Origin: Blastocatellia bacterium AA13
GTDB lineage: Bacteria; Acidobacteriota; Blastocatellia; UBA7656
Length of the DNA: 41,105 nt
Direction: 5' to 3'
NCBI GenBank assembly: GCA_003222245.1
Contig: QHVH01000043.1
Location: forward strand, 1 to 41,105
The notes beneath the pieces were generated by a model, which saw nothing but the letters and a program-made list of their open reading frames with translations, made no database searches and was not told where the DNA came from. Both the position numbers and the translations under genes were made by a program. Below, in pieces: positions 7,748-17,117 of this stretch. The first letter of the stretch is position 1; each line of letters opens with the position of its first letter.

Positions 7748-8455
7748 TTAAGACGCCTTGGCTAACTCGGCCAACGTGTCGGCCAGAGAATAAAAAATGA
7801 TGCGCCCATCCGCGCTCGAGAGAATCTCTTCGCTCGCGCGTTCAGGGTGAGGCATGAGGCCGAGAACATTACGTTCGCGATTGCAGATTCCCGCGATGGA
7901 ATCGAGCGAACCGTTGGGATTTGCTTCGGGCGTAATGAGGCCTCGGGCATCCGAGTATCTGAAGATGATTCGATTTTCGCGGCGAAGCTCGTCCAGGGTT
8001 TGTTCGTCGCAGAAATAGTTCCCGTCGCCGTGAGCGATAGGAACCGAAAGAGTTTGACCTCGCTGGCACCTCAATGTGAACGGAGTATCGGTCGTTTCGA
8101 CCCTGATGTTTACATGTTTACAGACGAACTTGAGTTTATCGTTCCGGAGCAGTGCTCCAGGCAGTAACCCCGCCTCGCAGAGTATTTGAAACCCGTTGCA
8201 GATGCCTAGAACAATTCCGCCGCGAGAGGCGAATTGCTTTACGGCGCCCATCACCGGACTGAAGCGAGCAATCGCTCCAGTTCGCAGGTAATCGCCGTAG
8301 GCAAAGCCGCCCGGCAGGATAATCGCATCATAGTCGCTCAGATTATCCTGGCGGTGCCAGATGAAGTCGACCGGCTGTCCTATTACTTTACTGATTACGT
8401 GGTAGGTATCGTGATCGCAGTTAGAGCCCGGAAACACCACAACTCCGAATTTCAT
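7748..8455 (-). CDS. purQ: phosphoribosylformylglycinamidine synthase, glutaminase subunit PurQ
   Basis: A 235-residue class I glutamine amidotransferase. It opens with '[18 protein letters not shown]', has the nucleophile elbow 'GICNGFQIL' with the catalytic Cys, and the catalytic His-Glu pair in '[11 protein letters not shown]' near the end. PurQ supplies ammonia to PurL for conversion of FGAR to FGAM in purine biosynthesis. It follows purS by 61 bp on the same strand and completes a purB-purS-purQ order. A separate small-type purL is expected elsewhere, as it is not in the window. The start ATG is preceded by GAGAGGGAAGAG. Confidence 0.95.
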   Translation of the reverse strand: MKFGVVVFPGSNCDHDTYHVISKVIGQPVDFIWHRQDNLSDYDAIILPGGFAYGDYLRTGAIARFSPVMGAVKQFASRGGIVLGICNGFQILCEAGLLPGALLRNDKLKFVCKHVNIRVETTDTPFTLRCQRGQTLSVPIAHGDGNYFCDEQTLDELRRENRIIFRYSDARGLITPEANPNGSLDSIAGICNRERNVLGLMPHPERASEEILSSADGRIIFYSLADTLAELAKAS

Positions 8456-8516
8456 CTCTTCCCTCTCTAGCGGCTGAAACTGACTGATTACCGAGGGGTC
8501 AGTAAGAGAAATTATG

Positions 8517-8774
8517 TCACGCTTCGGTGGATGAATCTAGCTCGACGCGATAATCCTCGATGACCGGATTGGAGAGAACATCGCGAGCTATGCGCTCTAC
8601 CTCGGCTCGCGCCTCATCCGGACTGAGCGACCCGTCAACGGCCACTTCGAAGTACTTTCCCTGGCGCACGTCGGTGATACCGTGGTAGCCGATTCCTTCG
8701 ACGGCGTGATGGATGGCCTTGCCCTGTGGGTCCAGCACCGACGGCTTCAGCGTTACATATACTCTTGCTTTCAT
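8517..8774 (-). CDS. purS: phosphoribosylformylglycinamidine synthase subunit PurS
   Basis: An 85-residue protein beginning '[19 protein letters not shown]', the standard PurS N-terminus, with '[21 protein letters not shown]' and '[12 protein letters not shown]' matching the family through to the end. PurS bridges PurL and PurQ in the three-subunit FGAM synthase. The frame stays open upstream into purB, but homology and the ATG at 8774 place the start there. It lies between purB (67 bp away) and purQ. Confidence 0.93.
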   Translation of the reverse strand: MKARVYVTLKPSVLDPQGKAIHHAVEGIGYHGITDVRQGKYFEVAVDGSLSPDEARAEVERIARDVLSNPVIEDYRVELDSSTEA

Positions 8775-8841
8775 ACGTGACCGGTTCTGTTCAATCCGTG
8801 ACGAGTCGCGCGGAACGATGCTGATTCTTGATGGCACGGCG

Positions 8842-10146
8842 TCACTCTTCCTTTTTTCCAAATACTCGATCGAATATCTTGTCCACGTTCCTGAGCTGAT
8901 GGTTAATGTCGAATAGATGCGAGAGCTCTTCTGACGAGAGCCGTCCGGTGATGCGCGAGTCGCCCTCGACAAGCTCTCGAAAGCCGGCGCCTTCATCCCA
9001 GACGCGCATCGCGAGCGGCTGTACTATCGCGTATGCATCCTCGCGAGAGACCCCTTTGCGAGTTAGCTCCAACAGCAGTTCGCCGCTTGCCGTGACGCCT
9101 CCAAGCGATTCAAGATTCGCTCTCATTCGCCCCGGAAACACCGCCAGTCCGTCGATAAGCCATTCGGTTTTATTGATCAAATAATCCGTCAGGATAAAAG
9201 AATCCGGCACAATAATACGCTCAACCGATGAATGGGAGATATCGCGCTCATGCCAGAGCGCTACATTCTCAAAGCCGGCCTGGGCGTTCGAGCGCACCAC
9301 TCGCGCGAGCCCGCAAATCTGTTCCGAGGTGACCGGATTTCGCTTGTGCGGCATTGCGCTCGATCCCTTTTGACCTGCCGAGAACGGCTCCTCTACCTCG
9401 CGCACCTCCGTTCTTTGCAGGTGCCTGACCTCGAGCGCGATTTTTTCCATCGAGGCCGCTATGATCGCAAGCGTCGAAAGAAGCTCCGCATAACGGTCCC
9501 GTTGCACCACCTGGGTAGAAATCGGAGCAGGCTGGATCGCCAGCTTCTCACACACTCGCTCTTCGACCTCCGGATCAAGATGAGCGAACGTGCCCACTGC
9601 CCCGCTGATCTTTCCCACCGCTATGTTCTCGCGAGCGCTGCGAACCCTCTCTTTATTGCGCTCGTTCTCCGCATAGTAGAGCGCGATCGCCAGACCAAAC
9701 GTCGTGGGCTCTGCATGCACACCGTGAGTGCGGCCGATCATCACCGCGTTTTTGTATTCGAATGCTCTTCTGCGCAGGACCTTGCCCAGTCTATCCAGAT
9801 CTTCGAGAATCAGCGTTGCCGCGTCCCGCATCAATAGCGCGTTGGCCGTGTCCACTACATCCGACGACGTGAGCCCATAGTGCACGTAGCGCGACTCGGG
9901 CCCGATGCTTTCAGCAAGCGCGGTCGTGAAGGCAATCACGTCGTGACGAGTAGTTCGTTCAATCTCATTTATACGATCGACTGAAAAACTCGCTGTGCGG
10001 CGAATCTTATCCACCGCATCCCTCGGAATCGTTCCCATGTCCGCGTGTACTTCACAAACCGCGATCTCGACGTCGAGCCATTTCTGAAATCGATTGGCGT
10101 CGGTCCAAATCGCGCCCATTTCGGCCAATGTGTATCGTGAGATCAT
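8842..10146 (-). CDS. purB: adenylosuccinate lyase
   Basis: A 434-residue fumarase/aspartase-superfamily enzyme. It cleaves SAICAR to AICAR and adenylosuccinate to AMP. It starts 'MISRYTLAEMGAIWTDANRFQKWLDVE', has 'RYVHYGLTSSDVVDTANAL', the catalytic His region 'GRTHGVHAEPTTFG', and the superfamily signature 'GSSAMPHKRNP' at about residue 265. I place the start at ATG 10146, not the in-frame site 21 codons upstream, because homologues begin there and the extra residues look like chance coding. It is followed by purS and purQ. Confidence 0.95.
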   Translation of the reverse strand: MISRYTLAEMGAIWTDANRFQKWLDVEIAVCEVHADMGTIPRDAVDKIRRTASFSVDRINEIERTTRHDVIAFTTALAESIGPESRYVHYGLTSSDVVDTANALLMRDAATLILEDLDRLGKVLRRRAFEYKNAVMIGRTHGVHAEPTTFGLAIALYYAENERNKERVRSARENIAVGKISGAVGTFAHLDPEVEERVCEKLAIQPAPISTQVVQRDRYAELLSTLAIIAASMEKIALEVRHLQRTEVREVEEPFSAGQKGSSAMPHKRNPVTSEQICGLARVVRSNAQAGFENVALWHERDISHSSVERIIVPDSFILTDYLINKTEWLIDGLAVFPGRMRANLESLGGVTASGELLLELTRKGVSREDAYAIVQPLAMRVWDEGAGFRELVEGDSRITGRLSSEELSHLFDINHQLRNVDKIFDRVFGKKEE

Positions 10147-10198
10147 TCTTTGATTCCGCCGCGACCCTGATTCCGCCCCGAAGCCAATCCCTCCGCCG

Positions 10199-10993
10199 CT
10201 AAAACTCAAACCACTCGCTTGCGCGGTCGTGATTGGCGACTGTTACTCGTTTTTCCGCGTCTGGGAAGAAGCTCGCGCCCCGCGCTCTCAAAGCTCTGAG
10301 CGCCGCCAGACGCGCAAGCTCTGGATGATTGCACCGCCGAGATAAGTGCGCAAGCACGAGAAAGCGGGCCTGCCCGTCAAAATCTTCTCGGAGCCATCGC
10401 GAGGTTTCATCATTCGACAGATGACCGAGCCGGCTCGCTATTCGCTGTTTAACGGACCACGGATATGGCCCCACTTTGAGTAAATCCAAATCGTGATTGG
10501 ATTCGATCAGAATAAAATCGCACCCGCGAAGCCGTTCCGCCGCCAACTGAGTGATGTAGCCGAGATCCGTTACGATCCCGGCTTTGATGCCGTCGGCTTT
10601 GACCGTCACCGCGAAGGTGTCCGCGCCGTCGTGAGGTATGCCGAAAGGATAAAATTCCATTGGGCCAATTTGAAAAGGTTCGCTCGAAGAAACCCGTTCT
10701 CCCCACACAATGTCTTCGCCGCCGTTTGGAAATGAGCTGGCGGAGCGGGCGGCGGCGGACATAAAAACAGGGGCGCCGGTGGTCTTCGACAACACGGCGG
10801 CGCCTTTTATGTGATCCGAATGCTCGTGGGTTATGACTATTCCGTCTAGGCGGGTTGGGTCGAGTCCGTTTGCAGCGATGCGGCGCGCCGTCTCTTTGGC
10901 GGTAAGTCCGGCGTCGACCAGGACTCGCGCGCCGCCTGACTCAATCAAGAGCACGTTTCCGGTGCTTCCGCTGCCGAGTACGATCAATCGCAT
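10199..10993 (-). CDS. MBL-fold metallo-hydrolase, YycJ/WalJ-like
   Basis: A 264-residue metallo-beta-lactamase-fold protein. The N-terminus 'MRLIVLGSGSTGNVLLIESGGARVLVDAGLT' and the zinc motif 'ITHEHSDHIKG' (HxHxDH) match the YycJ/WalJ group. Further metal ligands are expected in 'GIPHDGADTFAV', 'DLGYI' and 'LAHLSRRCNHPE'. YycJ relatives are 5'-3' exonuclease-like hydrolases linked in Firmicutes to the WalKR locus; no WalKR genes are seen here, so the physiological substrate is open. Its stop is 52 bp from the purB start on the same strand, so it may head the purine operon. Confidence 0.85.
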   Translation of the reverse strand: MRLIVLGSGSTGNVLLIESGGARVLVDAGLTAKETARRIAANGLDPTRLDGIVITHEHSDHIKGAAVLSKTTGAPVFMSAAARSASSFPNGGEDIVWGERVSSSEPFQIGPMEFYPFGIPHDGADTFAVTVKADGIKAGIVTDLGYITQLAAERLRGCDFILIESNHDLDLLKVGPYPWSVKQRIASRLGHLSNDETSRWLREDFDGQARFLVLAHLSRRCNHPELARLAALRALRARGASFFPDAEKRVTVANHDRASEWFEF

Positions 10994-11111
10994 CCGGTTA
11001 GAGGCATCAAACCATGATTAATCGACAAAGAACGTGATCCGAATTGACGCGGTGTATGCCGAGCGAGATTAGTCGGAAACATCACGTCGATTATGGGGCT
11101 CGCGAATCGAG

Positions 11112-12374
11112 TCAATGAATAGAACCGAGGCTTAACCCGTTCAGGTTGAGCGCTCCCAGAGTCCCCAGCGCCGTTATCGCAAGCTGATCGTCACGAAAGA
11201 CCTTACGTGCGATCCTCTGAACGTCTTCGGCGGTTACCGCTTCGATCCGCTTCAGAATCTCGTCCATCGAAAATTGCCGTCCGAACAAGATTTCCTGTCT
11301 CGCAAGATTGCTCATTCTAGCCGACGTGGATTCGAGGCCAAGCATCACCGAAACTTTTAATTGATCCTTCGCGCGCTGGAGTTCCGGATCAGGCGCTTGC
11401 TCCGCCTTCAGCTTATCGAATTCTTCAATCGTGAGTTGTACAACTTCTTCGATGTACTCAGGCGAGACCGCCGCGTAAACGGATAGATATCCCGCATCGC
11501 TGTACGAGTTTATTCCCGAATGGACCGCATACGCCAAGCCGCGCTCTTCCCTGATCTTCTGAAAGAGCCTGGAACTCATTCCGCCGCCGAGAATCACGTT
11601 AAGGACATTGCAAGAATAGCGGTCGTCGGAGAGAGCCGAAGGACACTCGGCCGCGACGATAAGATGCGCCTGTTCGAGATCCTTTTCGATAGCCATGCGG
11701 CCCGGCGCGTATGACGGCGGGTTTGCTTCCCGCTTTGCTCCACCCGGCTGTATCGCTCCCATGTAACGAGTGACCATGTCCACGAAGCTGTTGTGCTCGA
11801 GATTTCCCGCCGCGGTCACGATCAGATTCGAAGGCCCATAAACCTCCGTGAAATATCTCGCCACGCGTTGGTGATCGAAAGTCGCGAGAGTCTCGGGTGT
11901 TCCGAGAATCGATCTTCCAAGTGGATGGTCGGGCCAGAAATTAGCGATGAATACCTCGTGCACCAGATCGTCGGGAGTGTCCTCAACCATCTTGATCTCT
12001 TCGAGAACGACGTTCCGTTCGCGATCCAGTTCTTCATTTTCGAAAAGCGGTCCGGTGACGATATCGGCGAGAAGATCGAAGGCTCGAGGCAAGTGCTCGT
12101 CTAGAACCTTGACGTAATAGCTGGCGACTTCACGGCTGGTAAAAGCATCCACGTTGCCGCCAATCGCATCGCTTTCAACGGCGATCTGTCGAGCGGTTCT
12201 GTTGCCGGTGCCTTTGAACAGCGTATGCTCGATGAAGTGCGAGATTCCGTTAAGCTCTTCGCTTTCGTGGCGCGAACCGGATCTGACCCATATGCCTACG
12301 GAAGCGGATCGCACGTGATTCATTTGTTCGGTGATTACTGTGAGCCCGTTATCGAGGATGGTCTTGTGAATCAT
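11112..12374 (-). CDS. M16-family zinc metallopeptidase (processing-peptidase-like)
   Basis: About 420 residues. The inverted zinc motif HFIEH (HxxEH) lies at about residue 47 in 'LNGISHFIEHTLFKG', and the distal Glu ligand in 'RERNVVLEEIKMVEDTP', as in mitochondrial-processing-peptidase-like bacterial M16 enzymes. The C-terminal half holds the second M16 domain with the 'KIREERGLAYAVHSG' signature. No signal peptide is seen, so it probably acts in the cytosol on peptides. The ATG at 12374 gives the standard N-terminus 'MIHKTILDNGLTVITEQ'; an AGGAACG lies upstream. A 118-bp gap separates it from the MBL gene. Confidence 0.92.
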   Translation of the reverse strand: MIHKTILDNGLTVITEQMNHVRSASVGIWVRSGSRHESEELNGISHFIEHTLFKGTGNRTARQIAVESDAIGGNVDAFTSREVASYYVKVLDEHLPRAFDLLADIVTGPLFENEELDRERNVVLEEIKMVEDTPDDLVHEVFIANFWPDHPLGRSILGTPETLATFDHQRVARYFTEVYGPSNLIVTAAGNLEHNSFVDMVTRYMGAIQPGGAKREANPPSYAPGRMAIEKDLEQAHLIVAAECPSALSDDRYSCNVLNVILGGGMSSRLFQKIREERGLAYAVHSGINSYSDAGYLSVYAAVSPEYIEEVVQLTIEEFDKLKAEQAPDPELQRAKDQLKVSVMLGLESTSARMSNLARQEILFGRQFSMDEILKRIEAVTAEDVQRIARKVFRDDQLAITALGTLGALNLNGLSLGSIH

Positions 12375-12547
12375 TATGATTTGTTCGTTCCTGAGCAGAG
12401 CTTGGATGCTAACACACGCTTCTGAACACACGCAATCAAGGCCCTTCTGAGACTTCTGAGATTGCGGATGCCAGCGGCGCTTTGTTAGGCTTGCGCTTCC
12501 TTAATACCGGCTTTGCGGTCGATGAGAAGGGGGAATACATAAAGGTG

Positions 12548-13444
12548 ATGACTATTTTTGGGCGCCACACGAGGCTTATCCAACATACGGCCCCGCGATG
12601 TGTAATGGCTTCCTGTTTACTGGCTTTGTGCGCGTTCTCTGTGTTCGGCGAGGACACGAAGGATCCAAACTATAAAAATCCCAAAGCGGCGCCATCGTCA
12701 AAGGATGAGCGCGCTGTTAACGAAACTCGGAGCTCACAACGAGGTTCCACACGCAATATAACATCAGCCGTTTATGCCGTTGATCCGTTCGCAGGCGATG
12801 CTAATGGAATTCCCGCCTCTGAAATGTCCCGGCCGCGCAGAGTCTCTGAAACGCGAGCGGACTCGAAGGCCGTTGTCGTGACGCTTCCGGCGGAAAATGC
12901 TTCCGGCCCAACGCCGCCGCCTCAGGGAATCAGCACCGCTCCTATGAGCGTCGGAGAAAAGTTCAACCTGTTTGCAAAGAAATCTTTCTTTTCGCCGGGC
13001 GCGTACGCGCTCTCGGCTTTTACCGGAATCTATGGAGAGTGGCTGGACGACGATAATCACCACCACTCTAAACCCGGCGACTTCGCGGCGGATTCCGGCA
13101 CGCGCGCGGCTCGAAGCTTCGCCTTTCGAGCTACCGCGAATTTCTTTGAGAAGTTTGCATACCCCTCAATGTTCAAGCAGGACCCGCGCTATCACAGGTC
13201 GGGCAAGAAGGGCGCCGCGCGGATTGGCTATGCTATCAGCCGAATCTTCGTGACCCAGGGCGACAGAGGCGGCACTCAGTTCAACGCCTCTTTCATTGGA
13301 GGGGGCTTAACCGCGGCGGCGATATCGAACGCCTGGGAACGTGATGAAAGAGTTACTGCTCTCGATAGTCTCAGCAGGTGGGGCTTCCACGTAGGAATCA
13401 CCGCGTTCACGAACATCCTGCGGGAGTTCATAGGCGGTCAATAG
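12548..13444 (+). CDS. hypothetical exported protein
   Basis: A 298-residue protein from ATG 12548, which follows AAAGGTG; the frame is open upstream but that part has no signal-peptide character. A hydrophobic stretch at about residues 18-33 (MASCLLALCAFSVFG) looks like a signal sequence. The region to about 125 is low-complexity, rich in Ser, Ala, Arg and Pro. The C-terminal domain (about 130-298) contains 'KKSFFSPGAYALSAFTGIYGEW', 'KFAYPSMFKQDPRYHRSG' and Gly-rich hydrophobic stretches. I have seen similar C-terminal patterns in acidobacterial hypothetical proteins, but no function is known to me. A DDDNHHHSK stretch might bind metal. Envelope location is inferred. Confidence 0.6.
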   Translation: MTIFGRHTRLIQHTAPRCVMASCLLALCAFSVFGEDTKDPNYKNPKAAPSSKDERAVNETRSSQRGSTRNITSAVYAVDPFAGDANGIPASEMSRPRRVSETRADSKAVVVTLPAENASGPTPPPQGISTAPMSVGEKFNLFAKKSFFSPGAYALSAFTGIYGEWLDDDNHHHSKPGDFAADSGTRAARSFAFRATANFFEKFAYPSMFKQDPRYHRSGKKGAARIGYAISRIFVTQGDRGGTQFNASFIGGGLTAAAISNAWERDERVTALDSLSRWGFHVGITAFTNILREFIGGQ

Positions 13445-13494
13445 ATTGTGATTTAACGGCAACTGGCTGAGCGTCAGGGCTGAACATCAAGACG

Positions 13495-14853
13495 TCATTG
13501 AGTATCAAGAACGTCATAGCGGGTGATCAGCCCGACGATTCGGCCGTACTCTTCAATTAAGATCGCCGGCGAGTCCTTGAGATATTTGACGGCGGCTTCG
13601 ATGCCGATCTCCTCGGGCACCACCGGGAAGCCCTCGGCCATAACCTCGGAAACGGGCGAGCGCAGCAGATCGCGGTTCTTTAGAAGCTTCGCCATCAATC
13701 GCCCTTCGCGAATGCTCCCGAGCGACTTGTGATCCTCGATCACCGGAAGCTGAGAAAGACCGTGTGAATTCATTAACTGAAGCGCGTCGCTTACAAGGTC
13801 GGTCGGCCGCACCGAGACGAGTACGGGCACTGTATCGGTTGACTTTAGCTGATTCAGGAGTCCAACTGTCAGCTTGTCGGGGCCGAGCATTCGTTTTTCT
13901 TTCATCCATTCGTCCGAATGGAACTTCGTCAGATATCTCTCTCCCGTGTCGCACACTATGAACACCACGACCGCGTCCTTGCCAAGACTTCGCGCTGCCT
14001 GAAGCGCTGCCCAGGCGAGGGTGCCTGTCGAACCGCCGCAGAAGATCCCTTCTTCACGGCTGAGCCGTCGAGCCATCAAAAAAGAATCGCGATCCGTGAC
14101 ATTGATGATCTCGTCCACATATTTCATGTGAACGTTCTCGGGTATCAACTCCTGGCCGATTCCTTCGACCAGGTATGGCGTAGCTTCGAGCAGCCGCCCG
14201 GTTTCTTTGAAGCTCTTGAACACGGAGCCATAAGGATCCGCGCCGACGATTTGTATTGCCGGATTCTTTTCTTTCAGATAGCGGCCGACTCCGCTGATCG
14301 TGCCTCCCGTGCCAAGCCCGGCGACGAAATGTGTAATGCGGCCCTCGGTTTGTGACCATATCTCGGGGCCCGTTGTTCGATAATGAGCTTCCGGATTCTC
14401 CGGGTTTCCGTATTGGAAGATGAGCAGCGCATTGGGGGTTTCGCGTTCAATTCGCCGAGCGGTATTAACGTAGTGATCCGGAGAGTCCGGCTTGGCGGAA
14501 ACGGGAACAACAACAACATCGGCTCCGAGGGCTTTCAGGTAGCGGATCTTCTCGACCGAGCACTTGTCGGTCATCACGAAGATTGCTTTGTAGCCGCGCA
14601 CCGCGCACACAAGAGCCAGGCCTATCCCGGTGTTCCCGCTGGTCGCTTCGACGACGGTGCCGCCCGGCTTCAGAGTACCGTCCCTCTCGGCGGCATCTAT
14701 CATCGAAACGCCGATGCGGTCCTTCACGGAGCCGCCCGGGTTTAGAGACTCCATTTTCGCGAGCACGAGCGCTTCGATCCCGCGCGTCACTTTGTTGAGC
14801 TTTACGAGCGGTGTCTTTCCGATTAGCTCGAGTATGTTGACGTTATATTCCAT
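13495..14853 (-). CDS. cbs: cystathionine beta-synthase
   Basis: A 452-residue protein. Residues 1-320 form a PLP fold-type II domain with the catalytic lysine in '[11 protein letters not shown]', the substrate loop '[13 protein letters not shown]' and the phosphate-binding '[12 protein letters not shown]'. From about 330 two CBS motifs follow ('[27 protein letters not shown]' and the C-terminal '[16 protein letters not shown]'). It condenses serine and homocysteine to cystathionine, in reverse transsulfuration to cysteine. A cysteine-synthase activity is possible, but the tandem CBS domains favour cystathionine beta-synthase. It could supply cysteine for the bacillithiol gene later in the window (inference). 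It runs opposite to both neighbours. Confidence 0.9.
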   Translation of the reverse strand: MEYNVNILELIGKTPLVKLNKVTRGIEALVLAKMESLNPGGSVKDRIGVSMIDAAERDGTLKPGGTVVEATSGNTGIGLALVCAVRGYKAIFVMTDKCSVEKIRYLKALGADVVVVPVSAKPDSPDHYVNTARRIERETPNALLIFQYGNPENPEAHYRTTGPEIWSQTEGRITHFVAGLGTGGTISGVGRYLKEKNPAIQIVGADPYGSVFKSFKETGRLLEATPYLVEGIGQELIPENVHMKYVDEIINVTDRDSFLMARRLSREEGIFCGGSTGTLAWAALQAARSLGKDAVVVFIVCDTGERYLTKFHSDEWMKEKRMLGPDKLTVGLLNQLKSTDTVPVLVSVRPTDLVSDALQLMNSHGLSQLPVIEDHKSLGSIREGRLMAKLLKNRDLLRSPVSEVMAEGFPVVPEEIGIEAAVKYLKDSPAILIEEYGRIVGLITRYDVLDTQ

Positions 14854-14990
14854 AAGGGTTTACTCGATCCTGGTTCCGCGATTCGCGCGAGGATTCTATC
14901 ACTCAGCGTGTATATCTTCGAAGCATTCCCGACAAACAGGCATACGCGCCCATACTTATTACAAACGATACCGTATCCGTACCGCCGTAA

Positions 14991-15019
14991 TCGTCAATTC
15001 ATCTACGTCTGAATATAAT
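14991..15019 (+). promoter_or_regulatory. candidate sigma-70 promoter of the PepSY-like gene
   Basis: A perfect TATAAT at 15014-15019 has TCGTCA (4 of 6 matches to TTGACA) 17 bp upstream. It lies about 100 bp before the ATG in the 262-bp divergent region between cbs and the PepSY-like gene; I see nothing else there. Confidence 0.45.
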
Positions 15020-15115
15020 CCGCTCCGCAATCCTGAGTCTCTAGACTCGAACCCTGTTACCGTCGGGGTTGCTTTTCTCGGTTACTTTTCTCTCGCCTGT
15101 AAAGGAGGACTGAAG

Positions 15116-15592
15116 ATGATTCAATTCAGACATAGATTCGTTGTTGGCTGCGCGCTTCTTGTAAGCGGCATCATCGGATTTGGCTCGACTTCCACGGCCT
15201 CTGAGAAAGCTGTAAAGATGAAGGATCTTCCAGCTGCGGTTCGAAGCACGGTCCTGGAGCAGACTCGTGGCGCAAAGCTACGCGGACTGTCGAAAGAGAC
15301 AGAAAACGGCAAGACTTTTTACGAAGCCGAGACTCTCGTCAACGGTCTCACCAGAGATATTCTGATCGATTCAAATGGAGCTGTAGTTGAGATTGAGGAG
15401 CAGGTCGGCATCGATTCACTTCCGAAACCGGTGAGAGCGGAGATTGAAAGCCGCGCCGATAAGATTCTGAAAGTCGAGTCGGTAACAAAGAACGGCGCCC
15501 TCGCCTTCTATGAAGCCCGTATTCAGAAGAAAGGAAAACGTACCGAGATTCAAATCAGCCCCGAAGGAAAGCTCCTCACAACCAAGCAGTAG
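15116..15592 (+). CDS. exported PepSY-like (DUF2874-type) protein
   Basis: A 158-residue protein with a signal peptide (hydrophobic about residues 8-25, 'ALLVSGIIGFGSTSTASE'). Two repeats of about 65 residues follow, each starting with 'LPAAVRSTVLEQTRGAKLRGLSKETENGK' or 'LPKPVRAEIESRADKILKVESVTKNG' and ending in a 'FYEAE/FYEAR...I.IDSNG/ISPEGK' strand pattern. This matches PepSY-like BLIP-fold domains found in periplasmic proteins; the function is unknown. The start at 15116 is fixed by a near-perfect AAAGGAGGA at 15101-15109 and the signal peptide, although the frame is open far upstream over cbs. Confidence 0.8.
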   Translation: MIQFRHRFVVGCALLVSGIIGFGSTSTASEKAVKMKDLPAAVRSTVLEQTRGAKLRGLSKETENGKTFYEAETLVNGLTRDILIDSNGAVVEIEEQVGIDSLPKPVRAEIESRADKILKVESVTKNGALAFYEARIQKKGKRTEIQISPEGKLLTTKQ

Positions 15593-15826
15593 GGATCTTA
15601 TCACGAAGTACGATTCTGGTCGTGCGCGCTGCGTTTCCTGCGCCGACCCGCGGTACGCGGATACGTTTTACTACGGAGCAGGACTTGTAATGGCCGCTGC
15701 AATGACCCGCCGGCAGGCCAGCCATTCCGTGTCTCTTCCACTGCCGGTTGCCCTGGGCCTCGCGCTTCAATATGATTCAGCTCTCATCTGCCCTTATTGC
15801 CGATTGTGAAGATCAGAAGGAGCGCG

Positions 15827-16558
15827 ATGAAGGGAATCGTACTTGCGGGCGGCCTTGGAACAAGGCTTTCGCCTCTTACGCGCATCACGAACAAGCACCT
15901 GCTGCCAGTTTACGATCAGCCGATGATTTATTATCCGATCCGGACGCTGATCGAAGCGGAAATAACCGATATTCTGATCGTAACCGGCGGAACGAGCGCC
16001 GGTGACTTCCTGAGGTTGCTGCGCAACGGCAAAGAGTTTGGCCTGCGCCGGCTCAACTATTCATATCAGGAAGGTGAAGGAGGAATCGCCGACGCCCTGG
16101 CACTGGCGGAGGAGTTCGCCGAAGGCGGGCCGGTTTGCGTTATGCTCGGCGACAACATAGTTGAGCGCAGCATCGGCGCCGCGGTTCGGAAATTCAAACA
16201 GCAATCCTCGGGGGCAAAGATCCTTCTCAGCGAGGTTCCCGATCCTCAGCGCTTCGGCGTGCCTGTGTTCGAAAGAGACCGCATCGTCAGAATTGAAGAG
16301 AAGCCGCAAACTCCGGCTTCTCGGTATGCTGTAATCGGGGTCTATATGTACGACAACAGCGTCTTTGAAATTATCAAGACCCTCAAGCCGAGCGGTCGCG
16401 GCGAGTTGGAAATCACGGACGTCAACAATGCATACATCCAGTCCAGCACGTTGACCTGGGATATTTTGGAAGGATGGTGGACGGATGCGGGCACGTTTGA
16501 CAGTCTGATCAAAGCGTCGAATCTCGTTGCGGAGATGCGCAACAGACGTAATGACTGA
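15827..16558 (+). CDS. RmlA-like sugar-phosphate nucleotidyltransferase
   Basis: A 243-residue nucleotidyltransferase. The nucleotide-binding loop is 'GIVLAGGLGTRLSPLTRITNKHLLPVYDQPMIYYPI', the metal-site Asp is in 'VMLGDNIVE', and 'ELEITDVNNAYI' and 'GWWTDAGTFDSLIKA' match glucose-1-phosphate thymidylyltransferases. It is shorter than classical RmlA (about 290 residues), lacking the C-terminal allosteric segment, so the nucleotide (dTTP or UTP) is uncertain. It makes an activated sugar for surface polysaccharide (inference). The ATG at 15827 has AGAAGGAG upstream. The 234 bp before it hold no gene I can support. Confidence 0.88.
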   Translation: MKGIVLAGGLGTRLSPLTRITNKHLLPVYDQPMIYYPIRTLIEAEITDILIVTGGTSAGDFLRLLRNGKEFGLRRLNYSYQEGEGGIADALALAEEFAEGGPVCVMLGDNIVERSIGAAVRKFKQQSSGAKILLSEVPDPQRFGVPVFERDRIVRIEEKPQTPASRYAVIGVYMYDNSVFEIIKTLKPSGRGELEITDVNNAYIQSSTLTWDILEGWWTDAGTFDSLIKASNLVAEMRNRRND

Positions 16559-16661
16559 GGCCGGGTCGGGAAGCCTTTCTCGACACCTCACTCTTGCTTT
16601 GATATTATTCCGGCATCTGGAATCAGCGGACGAACGGACAATTCAACCTTCCGGAGGGATT

Positions 16662-17102
16662 ATGTCAAAGACCGTTCGCGATACGATCAAGGACCGCAAG
16701 CAAATCTACTGCATCTCTAATCAAGCAAGCGTAGCCGAAGCAGCCCGTTATCTTAAGGACCGCGCCATCCGCGCCGCCGGCGTTTGCAATTTGTCGGGTA
16801 AGATCATCGGCGTCATATCCCAGAGCGACATCTCCGATAAGGTAGTTGCTGAAAACTACCGGCCCGCTGAGGTCACGGTGGCGTCGGTCGCGACTCCGGA
16901 CATCGTCAAGATCTCGTTAGATACTCTTTGTGAAGACGCTCTGCAGACCATGCATCAAAGAGGAATCTATCACCTGGCGGTGGAAGACGATGAAGGGACC
17001 TTCATGGGTATGATATCGCTCCGGGACTGCATCACTCTAAAGGTAGAAGAGGAGCACGAGCGGGCGGAGATGCTGGCCGACTACGCGTTTCCTCGATACT
17101 GA
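16662..17102 (+). CDS. CBS-domain pair protein
   Basis: A 146-residue cytosolic protein made of two CBS motifs, about residues 7-65 ('YCISNQASVAEAARYLKDRAIRAAGVCNLSGKIIGVISQSDI') and 70-130 ('VKISLDTLCEDALQTMHQRGIYHLAVEDDEGTFMGMISLRD'). Paired CBS domains bind adenosyl ligands such as AMP, ATP or SAM and regulate partners; there is no fused effector here. The ATG at 16662 follows GGAGGGAT. It lies about 100 bp after the nucleotidyltransferase gene and converges with the ABC permease gene. Confidence 0.85.
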   Translation: MSKTVRDTIKDRKQIYCISNQASVAEAARYLKDRAIRAAGVCNLSGKIIGVISQSDISDKVVAENYRPAEVTVASVATPDIVKISLDTLCEDALQTMHQRGIYHLAVEDDEGTFMGMISLRDCITLKVEEEHERAEMLADYAFPRY

Positions 17103-17117
17103 TCATCGGAGCATCGA

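Noticed and set aside
8775-8996. N-terminal extension of PurS into purB
   Set aside because: PurS is about 80-85 residues in all relatives I recall, and the ATG at 8774 gives exactly that length.
14630-15115. long upstream extension of the PepSY-like gene across the cbs start
   Set aside because: The signal peptide and near-perfect Shine-Dalgarno place the start at 15116; the extension is antisense to cbs.
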